Source: Cupriavidus pauculus (GTDB lineage Bacteria; Pseudomonadota; Gammaproteobacteria; Burkholderiales; Burkholderiaceae). Taken from it: 64,000 nt of DNA. Shown here piece after piece: positions 41,676 to 49,739 of the stretch; within the stretch, counting starts at the first letter, position 1, and each line of letters starts with the position of its first letter. Position numbers and translations under genes: made by a program. The notes below the pieces were generated by a model. The model saw only the letters and a list, made by a program, of their open reading frames with translations. It was not told the DNA's origin and did no database searches. The stretch covers positions 2,771,501-2,835,500 of the forward strand of contig NZ_CP044067.1 in the NCBI RefSeq assembly GCF_008693385.1, in the 5' to 3' direction.

Positions 41676-42317
41676 ATGACAACTCCTTCGACTTCCCTGC
41701 TGGAACGCCTGTCCAACGTGCCGGTGATTCCGGTCCTCGAATACCACTCCGTGGACGAAGCCCTGCATGTCAGCGAGGCGCTCGTCTCCGGTGGCCTGCC
41801 GTGGCTGGAGATCACGCTGCGCACGCCGGTGGCGCTCGACGCCATTCGCGAGGTCGCCAAGGCGCTGCCGCAGGCGGTGGTCGGCGCCGGCACCGTGCTG
41901 AACAGCGATCAGCTGCACGCCGTGCGCGACGCGGGCGCGCAGTTCGCGGTATCGCCGGGCCTGACGCAGACGCTCGCGGACGGCGCGCGCGATGCGGGCA
42001 TCGCGCTGCTGCCGGGCGTGGCCACGGCCAGCGAGGCGATGTTCGCGCTCGAGAACGGCTTTACCTTCCTGAAATTTTTTCCGGCCGAAGCGGCCGGCGG
42101 CGTGCCGATGCTGAAGTCGCTGTACGGCCCGCTCGCGCAGCTGAAGTTCTGCCCGACCGGCGGCATCGACGCGAACAAGGCGCTGACCTATCTGGCGCTG
42201 CCGAACGTCGTGTGCGTGGGCGGCTCGTGGGTCGTGCCGAAGGATGCAGTGGCGGGCAAGGACTGGGCGCGCATACGCGGTCTGGCCGAGGAAGCGTCGC
42301 GACTGCGCGGCAAGTAA
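41676..42317 (+). CDS. eda: KDPG/KHG aldolase
   Basis: The 213-residue class I aldolase has the family's catalytic residues: E45 and R49 in LPWLEITLRTP, and the Schiff-base lysine K133 in FTFLKFFPAEAAGG. GTVLNSDQ and TGGIDANKALTYLAL are also typical. It splits KDPG into pyruvate and glyceraldehyde 3-phosphate. It is the last gene of the dehydratase-kinase-aldolase operon; a terminator follows 16 bp after the stop. Confidence 0.95.
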   Translation: MTTPSTSLLERLSNVPVIPVLEYHSVDEALHVSEALVSGGLPWLEITLRTPVALDAIREVAKALPQAVVGAGTVLNSDQLHAVRDAGAQFAVSPGLTQTLADGARDAGIALLPGVATASEAMFALENGFTFLKFFPAEAAGGVPMLKSLYGPLAQLKFCPTGGIDANKALTYLALPNVVCVGGSWVVPKDAVAGKDWARIRGLAEEASRLRGK

Positions 42318-42333
42318 GACGCGTTAACGAAGA

Positions 42334-42361
42334 ACGGGCGCCCGAGGGCGCCCGTCTTGTT
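42334..42361. terminator. Terminator between eda and the entericidin gene
   Basis: ACGGGCGCCC pairs with GGGCGCCCGT almost without a loop, followed by CTTGTT on the plus strand. The genes on both sides converge on it. Confidence 0.75.
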
Positions 42362-42378
42362 GACGGTTGGGCAGCGAC

Positions 42379-42510
42379 TTACTTGGCCCGCTCGGCCGAG
42401 TTTTCGAGCTTCTGGCCGCCCTTCTGTACATCCTGACCAACGCCGGCCATCGTGTTGCAACCGGCCAGGAACGTGGCAACCAGCACGCCGAGGATCCATG
42501 CTTTTTTCAT
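42379..42510 (-). CDS. ecnB: Entericidin A/B-family lipoprotein
   Basis: The 43-residue lipoprotein precursor has signal and lipobox MKKAWILGVLVATFLAGC (Cys18) followed by NTMAGVGQDVQKGGQKLENSAERAK, the typical entericidin tail. Mature peptides of this family are small outer-membrane-associated lipoproteins linked to stress and programmed lysis in enterics. It is too short for most gene finders; the frame upstream in this strand is not coding. It stands alone, convergent with eda. Confidence 0.9.
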   Translation of the reverse strand: MKKAWILGVLVATFLAGCNTMAGVGQDVQKGGQKLENSAERAK

Positions 42511-42643
42511 TGTCCGACTCCTATTCAAGGGTAGTGTGCGCCGGGCAGAATTTACCGGCTGCCCTGACGGTAAAGATGGACGATGGAGGCTTGCATGTAA
42601 ATTGGACAACGTCTGACACGCGTGTGCGTGTTCCTCTGACACG

Positions 42644-43978
42644 CTAGCCGGAGCCCAGCAACTGGCGGGCGCGCGCGGCAATCGCACCGTGCGTCTGCGC
42701 GAGCCAGTGCGCGGGAAACGGCTGGGCCAGCAGATAGCCCTGCATGCCGTCGCAGCCCCAGTCGCGCACCATCTGGAGCTGCCCGCGCGTCTCCACGCCC
42801 TTGGCGCACACCACCGCGCCTGCCTGCCGCGCGAGCGCGCAGGCGGTGCGCAACGGCTCGGGATCGTCCGCGCGCGTGGCGTGGCCCACATGGCGCGCAT
42901 CGAGCGTCACCGCATCGGGCCGCAGCAATTCCAGCGCGCGCATCGCTGCGGGCGTGTTCGTGAAGTCGCCGAGCGCGATGCGCACGCCGGACGCGCGCAG
43001 CATCGCGGCCTTGCGCGAGGTCATGGGGTCGTCGGGCACGATATCGGCCGGCACTTCGATGCAGAGGCGGCCATTCGGAATGTCGAACGCCTCCACGCTG
43101 CGGCGAAGCAGGTCCAGGGTCTCGTTGCCATGCAGCTGGGCGCTGGACGCGAGCAGCGTGAACTGGACCGGCGCCACGGCCTCGGTGGCGCGCATCAGCG
43201 GCAGCATCGTCTGCAGCAGCCAGGCGCCCATCTGATGCATCATGCCCAGCGATTCGGCCACGGGGAGAAAGTCCTGCGGCGCAACGCGCCCGAACAGCGC
43301 ATGTTGCCAACGTAACCGCACCGTATAGCCGGACACGTCGCCGGTGCCGAACATCGCGCGCGGCTGCAACTGCAATCCGAACTCGCCGCGCGCCAGCGCA
43401 TCGGGCAGGGCGGAGATGAGGGAGGCCAGCCGCGGCGAGGCCGGCGTTGCCGCATTGCCGATGCCATCGCCGCCGCGGCGGTACACCTGCAGCATCGCGT
43501 CGAACGCCAGCTGGAGGTTACGCTCCGTCGCGGTTTCAGGATGGTCGAGCGCGCTCCCGATGCTGCAGGAGAGGAACAGTTCGTAGCCATCGATCTGGAA
43601 AGGGCGGCCGAGCGCGGCGGCGATGCTCGCGCCGATCGCCGCCGTGTCGCCATCCTGGGGCAGCACACAGGCCGCGCCGAGGTCGGCGGGCCCGAGCCAC
43701 TGGGCAACGAGCGGCGCGGCCACGTTCCCGACGCGCGTTTCGATGTGCTCGCGCAGCCGATGCGCGCGCTCGAGGCCGATCGTCTCGCAGACGTTCTGAA
43801 ACCGGTCGAGCCGGATGACGAATACCGCGAGGGGGTGCGCGCCGCGCAGGGCGGCGCGGTGAGCGTCGAGGGCGGCGATGAACGTGGCGGGCTGCACGGC
43901 GGGCCGCACGCCACCCGCCTGCGGAGTGTCCGCTGCATCGCCGGTGAGGCGCCTGGCACCCCCGGTATCTGGATCCAT
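42644..43978 (-). CDS. Degenerate GGDEF-EAL protein, probably inactive in c-di-GMP turnover
   Basis: The 444-residue product has an N-terminal half that aligns by pattern with a GGDEF domain but lacks the signature (LFLSCSIGSALDHPETATERNLQLAFDAML remains) and a C-terminal EAL half. Catalytic EAL positions are lost: the EAL motif site reads LQLQPRAMF, the usual DDFGTG reads LGDFTNTP, and the EGVE site reads AKGVETRGQ. The ending DGMQGYLLAQPFPAHWL is typical. It is therefore probably a c-di-GMP sensor or a structural protein rather than a phosphodiesterase. The start is uncertain; ATG at 43978 was chosen. Confidence 0.85.
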   Translation of the reverse strand: MDPDTGGARRLTGDAADTPQAGGVRPAVQPATFIAALDAHRAALRGAHPLAVFVIRLDRFQNVCETIGLERAHRLREHIETRVGNVAAPLVAQWLGPADLGAACVLPQDGDTAAIGASIAAALGRPFQIDGYELFLSCSIGSALDHPETATERNLQLAFDAMLQVYRRGGDGIGNAATPASPRLASLISALPDALARGEFGLQLQPRAMFGTGDVSGYTVRLRWQHALFGRVAPQDFLPVAESLGMMHQMGAWLLQTMLPLMRATEAVAPVQFTLLASSAQLHGNETLDLLRRSVEAFDIPNGRLCIEVPADIVPDDPMTSRKAAMLRASGVRIALGDFTNTPAAMRALELLRPDAVTLDARHVGHATRADDPEPLRTACALARQAGAVVCAKGVETRGQLQMVRDWGCDGMQGYLLAQPFPAHWLAQTHGAIAARARQLLGSG

Positions 43979-44303
43979 CAGTCTTCGTGCGCCCCTGCAT
44001 TGCGTGACCTTACGCAAGCGGATCGCATACCCGTTGAACAAGTGCTTATGTAATCGTTTTCAGCCCCGTCGCTCTGTCGGCGCGAATGCTTGTAGTTGGA
44101 TGGTGCAGGCTCGCATCATACGGCAGCCTGAGAGAGAATCAGAAGACACGAAGCTGTTCGAGTGCGGTAGCCGCCGCTTGCTGTTGTTTCTCGTCGATGA
44201 GCGGGAATGTCCTAACCTTTGGCGTATTGACCCGGGGACAACGCATGAAGTAATGGGGAGGGCGCGGTTTTCCCCTCCCCGTGGGCGCCTTCGCGGTGGA
44301 TCG
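43979..44303. other. Intergenic stretch without recognised gene
   Basis: About 325 bp between the EAL gene start and the CorC/HlyC-like gene end. I see no conserved frame, hairpin with a T run, or repeat. Confidence 0.5.
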
Positions 44304-45617
44304 TCAGCCCGTGGTTTCGGGCTCCGGACCGTCCTCGGGCGGAATGCGGCTGGCCAGCACCTTGTCGATGCGCTTGCCGTCCATGTCGATGATCTCGAAT
44401 TTCCAGCCGTCCCACTCGACGGTGTCGGCGGTCTGGGGCAGGCGGCCGAGCAGCAGCAACAGCATGCCGGAGAGCGTGTGATAACGCTCCTTGTCCTCTT
44501 CCGGCACGACGCGGATGCCGGTGCGGTCCTTGAGTTCGGGTATCGGGATCAGGCCATCGAGCAGCCACGAACCGTCGTCGCGCTGCACGGCCCATTCCTC
44601 GCCGGCCGTCTCGGTCTTGAACTCGCCCGTGATGGCCTCGATCAGATCCTGCAGCGTCACGAGGCCGAGCACCTCGCCGTACTCGTCGATCACGAACGCC
44701 ATCTGACCGCCCGACGCCCGGAAGTTCTCGAGCAGTTCCATGCCCGTAACGCTTTCGGGGACGAACACGGCTGCCTGGAGCACGGCCGTCAGTTCGGCCT
44801 TCTCGCCGCGCAGACGGCGTGCCAGCAGCTGGCGCGCGCTCACCACGCCGAGAATGTCGTGCATGCCGCCGCGCACGACCGGAAAGCGCGAATGATCGGA
44901 CTCCTCGATGCGGCGCAGGTTCTCTTCCTCGGTCGCTTCGACGTCGAGCGCGATCACATCGCCGCGCGGGACCATCAGCGAGGCGATCTGGCGATCGTCG
45001 AGGCGGAACACGTTGCGCACCATCGTGTGTTCGTGGTGCTCGATCACGCCGGCCTCGGAGCCCTCCACGAGCAGCGCGTGGATTTCTTCCTCGGTCACGG
45101 CGGGGCCGCGGTCCGATTTCACGCCGAGCAGGCGCAGGACCAGCAGCGTGGAACCGGACAACAGCTTGACGAAAGGCTTCGAGGCGACCGACAGAAACGA
45201 GATGGGACGCGCCACGAGGCGCGCGATGGCTTCCGGTGCCAGCTGGCCCAGCCGCTTGGGCACGAGTTCGCCGAGCACGATCGAGAAATAGGTCAGGCCC
45301 GCGACGACGATCGCGGTGGCCACATAGCCAGCCGTGGTCGCCGGCATGCCGAACTGTTGCAGCCAGACGCCCAGCGGCGCGGCGAGCGTCGATTCGCCGA
45401 CCACACCGTTGAGCACGCCGATCGACGTGATGCCGATCTGCACGGTGGAGAGGAAGCGCGTGGGATCCTCGCCAAGCTTGACCGCGGCGATCGCCCCGCG
45501 ATCGCCGTCTTCGATCAGACGCTGCAGCCGCGCCTTGCGCGCGGTGACGAGCGCGATCTCCGACATCGCGAAAAGACCGTTGAGAAGAATCAGCGCCAGC
45601 AGTATGGCAATTTCCAT
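44304..45617 (-). CDS. CNNM/CBS-domain membrane protein (CorC/HlyC family)
   Basis: The 437-residue protein has an N-terminal DUF21/CNNM membrane part (about residues 1-190, with LALILLNGLFAMSEIALVTARKARLQ), two CBS domains (about 205-325, with MVPRGDVIALDVEATEEENLRRIEESDHSRFPVV and FVIDEYGEVLGLVTLQDLIEAITG) and a CorC/HlyC domain at the end. Members are implicated in magnesium/cobalt homeostasis and are misnamed hemolysins. It is the last gene on the minus strand before the divergent ribB leader. The ATG of MEIAILLAL is used because it gives a normal first helix. Confidence 0.92.
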   Translation of the reverse strand: MEIAILLALILLNGLFAMSEIALVTARKARLQRLIEDGDRGAIAAVKLGEDPTRFLSTVQIGITSIGVLNGVVGESTLAAPLGVWLQQFGMPATTAGYVATAIVVAGLTYFSIVLGELVPKRLGQLAPEAIARLVARPISFLSVASKPFVKLLSGSTLLVLRLLGVKSDRGPAVTEEEIHALLVEGSEAGVIEHHEHTMVRNVFRLDDRQIASLMVPRGDVIALDVEATEEENLRRIEESDHSRFPVVRGGMHDILGVVSARQLLARRLRGEKAELTAVLQAAVFVPESVTGMELLENFRASGGQMAFVIDEYGEVLGLVTLQDLIEAITGEFKTETAGEEWAVQRDDGSWLLDGLIPIPELKDRTGIRVVPEEDKERYHTLSGMLLLLLGRLPQTADTVEWDGWKFEIIDMDGKRIDKVLASRIPPEDGPEPETTG

Positions 45618-45780
45618 CAGGGTGCACGCCCTTGCGCGCGCGGGTATTGAAGAAGAAGGCCTAGCATACCACCCGCGTGTGACGTAGGTCCCGCAAACCG
45701 GGGTCGTGCCCGGCGGCAAACGTGCGGACGTGTTAACATCGCTGCGCCGCCGCGAAGCCTTCGCGACGGCAACGTTACGT

Positions 45781-45936
45781 CTTCAGGGCGGGGTGAAAGT
45801 CCCCACCGGCGGTATGTCGCACGCGGTCATTTCCATGGCCCGCGACGAGCCCGCGAGCGCCCGCATGCGAATGCGGGGTCAGCAGACCTGGTGAGAGGCC
45901 AGGGCCGACGGTCATAGTCCGGATGAAAGAAGATGG
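45781..45936 (+). promoter_or_regulatory. FMN riboswitch (RFN element)
   Basis: The conserved blocks are all present: GGGCGGGGTGAAAGTCCCC at the 5' side, CCGGCGGTAT, a variable stem, AGCCCGCGAGCGCCC, GGTCAGCAGACCTGGTGAGA, and CGACGGTCATAGTCCGGATG at the 3' side. The fold lies 108 bp before the ribB start, so FMN should repress ribB by termination or by hiding the ribosome binding site. Confidence 0.95.
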
Positions 45937-46043
45937 GGCGCCTCGTCACGACCTGTCGTGCGCTTTCCACGCGCGCGCGGTCGTGCGCGGTCGCCTGTCC
46001 TCCCCTGAAACGCCCACAGTCCTTGCCTTTATGGAGCGTTTCA

Positions 46044-46715
46044 ATGCAGAGCATTTCCGCCGATCCCGAAGTTTCCGAAATTTCCAACGAGTCCAGCGTT
46101 TCCGGTTCCCTCGCCGAACGCATCGCGCGCGCGCTCGATGCCATGCGTGAAGGCCGCCCCGTCGTGCTGCTCGACGACGACGACCGCGAGAACGAGGCCG
46201 ACCTGATCCTCGCCGCTGAGCGGCTCACGCCCGCCAACATGGCGATGATGATCCGCGAATGCAGCGGCATCGTGTGCCTGTGCCTGACCGCGGCGCGTGT
46301 GCGCGAGCTCGGCCTGCGGCCGATGGTCGAGAACAATCGCAGCCAGTACGGCACCGCGTTCACGGTCTCCATCGAGGCGCGCGAAGGCGTGACCACCGGT
46401 GTCAGCGCCGTCGACCGCATCACGACGATCCATGCCGCGGTGTCGGGCGAGGCCGATGCCGTCGTGAGCCCTGGCCACGTGTTTCCGCTCGTCGCGCGCG
46501 ATGGCGGTGTGCTCGCGCGCCGCGGCCATACCGAGGGATCGGTCGATCTCGCGCGCCTCGCGGGCCTGCAGCCGGCCGCCGTGCTGTGCGAGCTGATGAA
46601 CCCCGATGGCACCATGGCCCGCCAGCCCGAGGCACTCGTGTTCGCGCGCGAGCATGGCCTGCCCGTGCTCACGATCGCCGATCTCGCGGCGTGGCGGGAA
46701 GCGAATGCCTGCTGA
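46044..46715 (+). CDS. ribB: 3,4-dihydroxy-2-butanone 4-phosphate synthase
   Basis: The 223-residue enzyme makes the four-carbon precursor of lumazine from ribulose 5-phosphate in riboflavin synthesis. The metal- and substrate-binding [12 protein letters not shown] (about 44-55) and [16 protein letters not shown] are intact. It is the stand-alone form, without a fused GTP cyclohydrolase II. Regulation by the FMN riboswitch upstream is clear. The ATG of MQSISADP follows GGAG by seven bases. Confidence 0.95.
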   Translation: MQSISADPEVSEISNESSVSGSLAERIARALDAMREGRPVVLLDDDDRENEADLILAAERLTPANMAMMIRECSGIVCLCLTAARVRELGLRPMVENNRSQYGTAFTVSIEAREGVTTGVSAVDRITTIHAAVSGEADAVVSPGHVFPLVARDGGVLARRGHTEGSVDLARLAGLQPAAVLCELMNPDGTMARQPEALVFAREHGLPVLTIADLAAWREANAC

Positions 46716-46824
46716 GGGGCTGCAAGAAAATTGAAACAATACGCACCGCGGGGGCCAAAGCCCCCGCATGCGTATGCGACAATCGGGTCCTGCTTTTTCT
46801 CCCGTCCGCACGAGGGCAGCCCCA

Positions 46825-47349
46825 ATGTCCCATTCAGTTCGTCTCGCCGCGACCGCCTTTGCCATCGCGGCTACCTGCTTCACCGCCGTGGTCCATGCCG
46901 ATGACGGCATGGAGATGCCAGGTGCCATGTCCGGTGCCATGCCCAGGATGGGTAGCACCACAGGCAGCACCACAGGCAGCGGGCAGGTGGAGGCCGCACC
47001 TCCCGATCCGCAACGCTGGCTGCCCGTGCTCGGCACGACCGGCATGGTGTCGTACTTCGACCAGACCGCCGTGCGCCGCCGCGGCAGCGAGGTCGGCGTC
47101 GTCGTCGTGCGCAATTCGCCGGCCGGCGTCATCCGCACCACGAGCGGCGAGACCATCCGCTCGTCGCTCAAGCGCATGGTCCTCAACTGCGCCACGTCGA
47201 TGTATGCCGTGGTGGAGCAGACGCTCTACAGCAAGCGTTTTGCGCGCGGCGAGTCCATCTATACGATCCACGCGCCGCAGCTCGGCAAGCCGCAGCGCGC
47301 GCAGACCGGCACCATCGCCGGCGAGTTGATCGACAAGCTCTGCCGCTAG
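46825..47349 (+). CDS. Secreted protein with surface-adhesin-E-like C-terminal part
   Basis: The 174-residue product has a signal peptide (LAATAFAIAATCFTAVVHA), a low-complexity segment with GAMSGAM and STTGSTTGS repeats, and a domain beginning QRWLPVLGTTGMVSYFDQTAVRRRG and ending YTIHAPQLGKPQRAQTGTIAGELIDKLC. The pattern of a short Tyr-Phe-Asp motif after a tryptophan, an LNC cysteine and a C-terminal cysteine recalls the surface-adhesin E family, but the match is by eye only. It is convergent with the small surface-antigen-like gene. Confidence 0.6.
   Translation: MSHSVRLAATAFAIAATCFTAVVHADDGMEMPGAMSGAMPRMGSTTGSTTGSGQVEAAPPDPQRWLPVLGTTGMVSYFDQTAVRRRGSEVGVVVVRNSPAGVIRTTSGETIRSSLKRMVLNCATSMYAVVEQTLYSKRFARGESIYTIHAPQLGKPQRAQTGTIAGELIDKLCR
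46921..46980 (+). repeat. Two short 12-bp tandem repeats in the adhesin-E-like gene
   Basis: GGTGCCATGTCC and GGTGCCATGCCC follow each other (46921-46944), then GGTAGCACCACA and GGCAGCACCACA plus half a unit (46951-46980). They encode GAMS/GAMP and GSTT repeats in the linker after the signal peptide. Confidence 0.85.
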
Positions 47350-47354
47350 GCCGT

Positions 47355-47756
47355 TCAGTCGGATACCTGACGCGCCTTCCACTGGCCGTTCGACTGCTTG
47401 CAGAACCAGCCCGACCACGCTTCGGTGGCGCTGCCGCGCTTGAGGTCCGACTTCAGCCGGCGGCACGACTGGCCCTTGTCCGTCTTGCTCTGGACGGGCG
47501 TGATGGTGCCGTCGATCGCCTGCCGGCGGCCTTCCGCCGGGTAATGCCATTCCACCGCTGTGTCGTCGGCGGTGTCGACGAGCGCTTTCCTGACGATCTG
47601 CTGCAACGCGGCGGCTTCCTTCTGATTCAATGTGCCGATGATGCTGCCCGAGAGGTAGTGATCGAAGTAGGCGAGGGCGGGCGCGCTCGCGCCAAGCATC
47701 AAAGTGGGGACCAGGCCCGTTAGCAGTGCGGACCGAATCGACTTCCGAGTGGGCAT
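47355..47756 (-). CDS. RT0821/Lpp0805-like (17 kDa surface antigen type) small secreted protein
   Basis: The 133-residue protein has a signal peptide ending SAPALA and a mature part with the pattern of the rickettsial 17-kDa surface antigen C-terminal domain: TAVEWHYPAEGRRQAIDGTITPV, QSCRRLKSDLKRGS, WSGWFCKQSNGQWK. The two cysteines are placed as in that family. The middle segment GSIIGTLNQKEAAALQQIVRKAL is helical. Function unknown, probably envelope-associated. It ends five bases from the adhesin-like gene. The 423-bp gap to opgG holds a 15-bp direct repeat. Confidence 0.7.
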   Translation of the reverse strand: MPTRKSIRSALLTGLVPTLMLGASAPALAYFDHYLSGSIIGTLNQKEAAALQQIVRKALVDTADDTAVEWHYPAEGRRQAIDGTITPVQSKTDKGQSCRRLKSDLKRGSATEAWSGWFCKQSNGQWKARQVSD

Positions 47757-48041
47757 GACGGCTCCTGAACGAAGTGACGGAGATGGGAGGGCGGCGCTTC
47801 GGGTCGTCCCGAAGTGGCGCCTCGTCCATTGTATGCGCGCCGCGGCGTGCCGCGTCAGGGTCTCATTCATGTAACCGGCCCGCGCCCCGCACGGCCAAAA
47901 AGTGGGCGATCGCCCGCAAACGCTTGTGTGGAGCGGCTTCCAGCCGACAGGGGTTTCATTTTGTTGCAAACCTTGCGTGCAGGAAACGTGACTTTTTAGA
48001 CGCGAATTGTTAAGGTCTGCCCTCGCATGGTGGCGATGGTC

Positions 48042-48071
48042 CGGCTCTTGCTCTCTCGGCTCTTGCTCTCT
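48042..48071 (+). repeat. 15-bp direct repeat upstream of opgG
   Basis: CGGCTCTTGCTCTCT occurs twice, back to back and identical, 109 bp before the chosen opgG start. It lies in the leader region. Confidence 0.9.
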
Positions 48072-48179
48072 CCCTTCGCCCGCCACGCCACACCCTTCAA
48101 CCGCAAGATTCAACCGGCCTTCATGACCGTCTCGCCCCTGCCAGATTTTCCGCACAGTTCCGCCTGCCAACCGCCCGAG

Positions 48180-49739
48180 ATGCGCGCCCGCGTCGCCTTC
48201 GGACGCCTGCATGGAAGACTGGCGCGATGGCTCGGGGCCGGCGCGGTCATGCTGACGACGATGGTGGCAGCCACCGCCGCGCACGCATTCGACTTCGAAA
48301 CCGTGTCCGCGCGCGCGCGTCAGCTGGCGGGCGCGCCTTACAAGCCTGCGCAGCAAAATCTGCCACGCGAACTCGCCGAACTGTCCTACGAGCGGTACAA
48401 GGACATTGAATACAAGCCCGAGCGCTTTGCGTGGCGCAATGCGCGGCTGCCGTTCGAGCTGTCGTTCTTCCACGAAGGCATGGTGTTCGACCAGCCCGTG
48501 CGCATCAATGAAATCGTCGGCGGCAGCGTGCGCGAGTTCCGCTTCGATCCCACGGCGTTCAACTACGGCCCGCACAAGGTCGACCCGGCCAAGCTCAAGG
48601 GGCTTGGTTTCGCCGGATTCCGCCTCATGTATCCGGTGAACCAGGGCACCAAGGGCAAGAAGGACGAGCTCGCGTCGTTCCTCGGCGCCAGCTATTTCCG
48701 CGCGTTGGGCCGCGACCAGTGGTACGGCCTGTCGGCACGCGGCATCGCCGTGGACACGGGCCTGAATTCGGGCGAGGAGTTTCCGCGCTTCACCGAATTC
48801 TGGATCGAGCGTCCGGGCCCGAACGACAAGCAGCTGACCCTGTACGCGCTGATGGACTCGCGCCGCCTGTCCGGCGCGTATCGCTTCATCATCAAGCCCG
48901 GCACGGAAACTGTCATGGAGGTCAAGGCGCGACTATTCTTGCGAGAGAACGTCACCAAGCTGGGCCTCGCGCCGCTGACCAGCATGTATCTGTTCGGCGA
49001 GAATCAGCCGTCGCCCACCGTCGACGTGCGCCCCGAAGTGCATGACTCGGACGGCCTGTCGATTCATCTCGGCACGGGCGAATGGGTCTGGCGCCCGCTC
49101 GTGAATCCGAAGCGTCTGCTCGTGACGTCATTCGCCTCGACCAATCCGCAGGGGTTCGGCCTCATGCAACGCGACCGCAGTTTCGACAACTACCAGGAGA
49201 TCGGCTCCTGGTACGAGCGCCGTCCCAGCGGCTGGGTCGAGCCGCGCGGCAACTGGGGCTCGGGCCGTATCGAGCTCGTGCAGATTCCGACGCCGGACGA
49301 GACCAACGACAACATCGTTGCGTACTGGATTCCCGACAATCCGCCGAAGCCGAAGCAGGCCTTCGACTACGAATACCGCCTGCTCTGGCAGAAGGAGACG
49401 GCCAACCTGCCGCCGCTGTCGTGGGTCACGCAGACCCGGCGCGGGCAGGGCCTCACACGCAAGCCTGACGATACGAGCTTCTCGCTGACCGTCGATTTCG
49501 AAGGTCCGGCGTTCAAGAAGCTGCCCGAGGAGACAAAGCTGGAGCCCGTGATCTCGGCCGATGCCAACGGCGAACTGCTCAAGACGTCGGTGGTGCGGAA
49601 CGAGGCAACGGGTGGATGGCGCATGACGATGTTCCTGCGCCGCAAGGACGAGAACAAGCCGGTTGAGTTGCGCGGCTATCTTCGCAACGGCAATACGACT
49701 CTTTCCGAGACATGGAGCTACATCTTACCCCCCGGCTAA
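48180..49739 (+). CDS. opgG: Periplasmic glucans biosynthesis protein OpgG
   Basis: The 519-residue periplasmic protein is needed with OpgH to make osmoregulated periplasmic glucans and probably adds beta-1,6 branches. The MdoG domain is clear: [20 protein letters not shown] right after the signal peptide, [32 protein letters not shown], and [20 protein letters not shown]. With the ATG at 48180 the signal peptide is [19 protein letters not shown]... cleaved at AHA; an upstream ATG at 48123 is possible. Its end overlaps opgH by 28 bases. Confidence 0.93.
   Translation: MRARVAFGRLHGRLARWLGAGAVMLTTMVAATAAHAFDFETVSARARQLAGAPYKPAQQNLPRELAELSYERYKDIEYKPERFAWRNARLPFELSFFHEGMVFDQPVRINEIVGGSVREFRFDPTAFNYGPHKVDPAKLKGLGFAGFRLMYPVNQGTKGKKDELASFLGASYFRALGRDQWYGLSARGIAVDTGLNSGEEFPRFTEFWIERPGPNDKQLTLYALMDSRRLSGAYRFIIKPGTETVMEVKARLFLRENVTKLGLAPLTSMYLFGENQPSPTVDVRPEVHDSDGLSIHLGTGEWVWRPLVNPKRLLVTSFASTNPQGFGLMQRDRSFDNYQEIGSWYERRPSGWVEPRGNWGSGRIELVQIPTPDETNDNIVAYWIPDNPPKPKQAFDYEYRLLWQKETANLPPLSWVTQTRRGQGLTRKPDDTSFSLTVDFEGPAFKKLPEETKLEPVISADANGELLKTSVVRNEATGGWRMTMFLRRKDENKPVELRGYLRNGNTTLSETWSYILPPG

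Noticed and set aside
44304..45617. Hemolysin function for the CorC/HlyC-type protein
   Set aside because: The hemolysin name comes from an old annotation of the family. The CNNM, CBS and CorC domains indicate an ion-homeostasis role.
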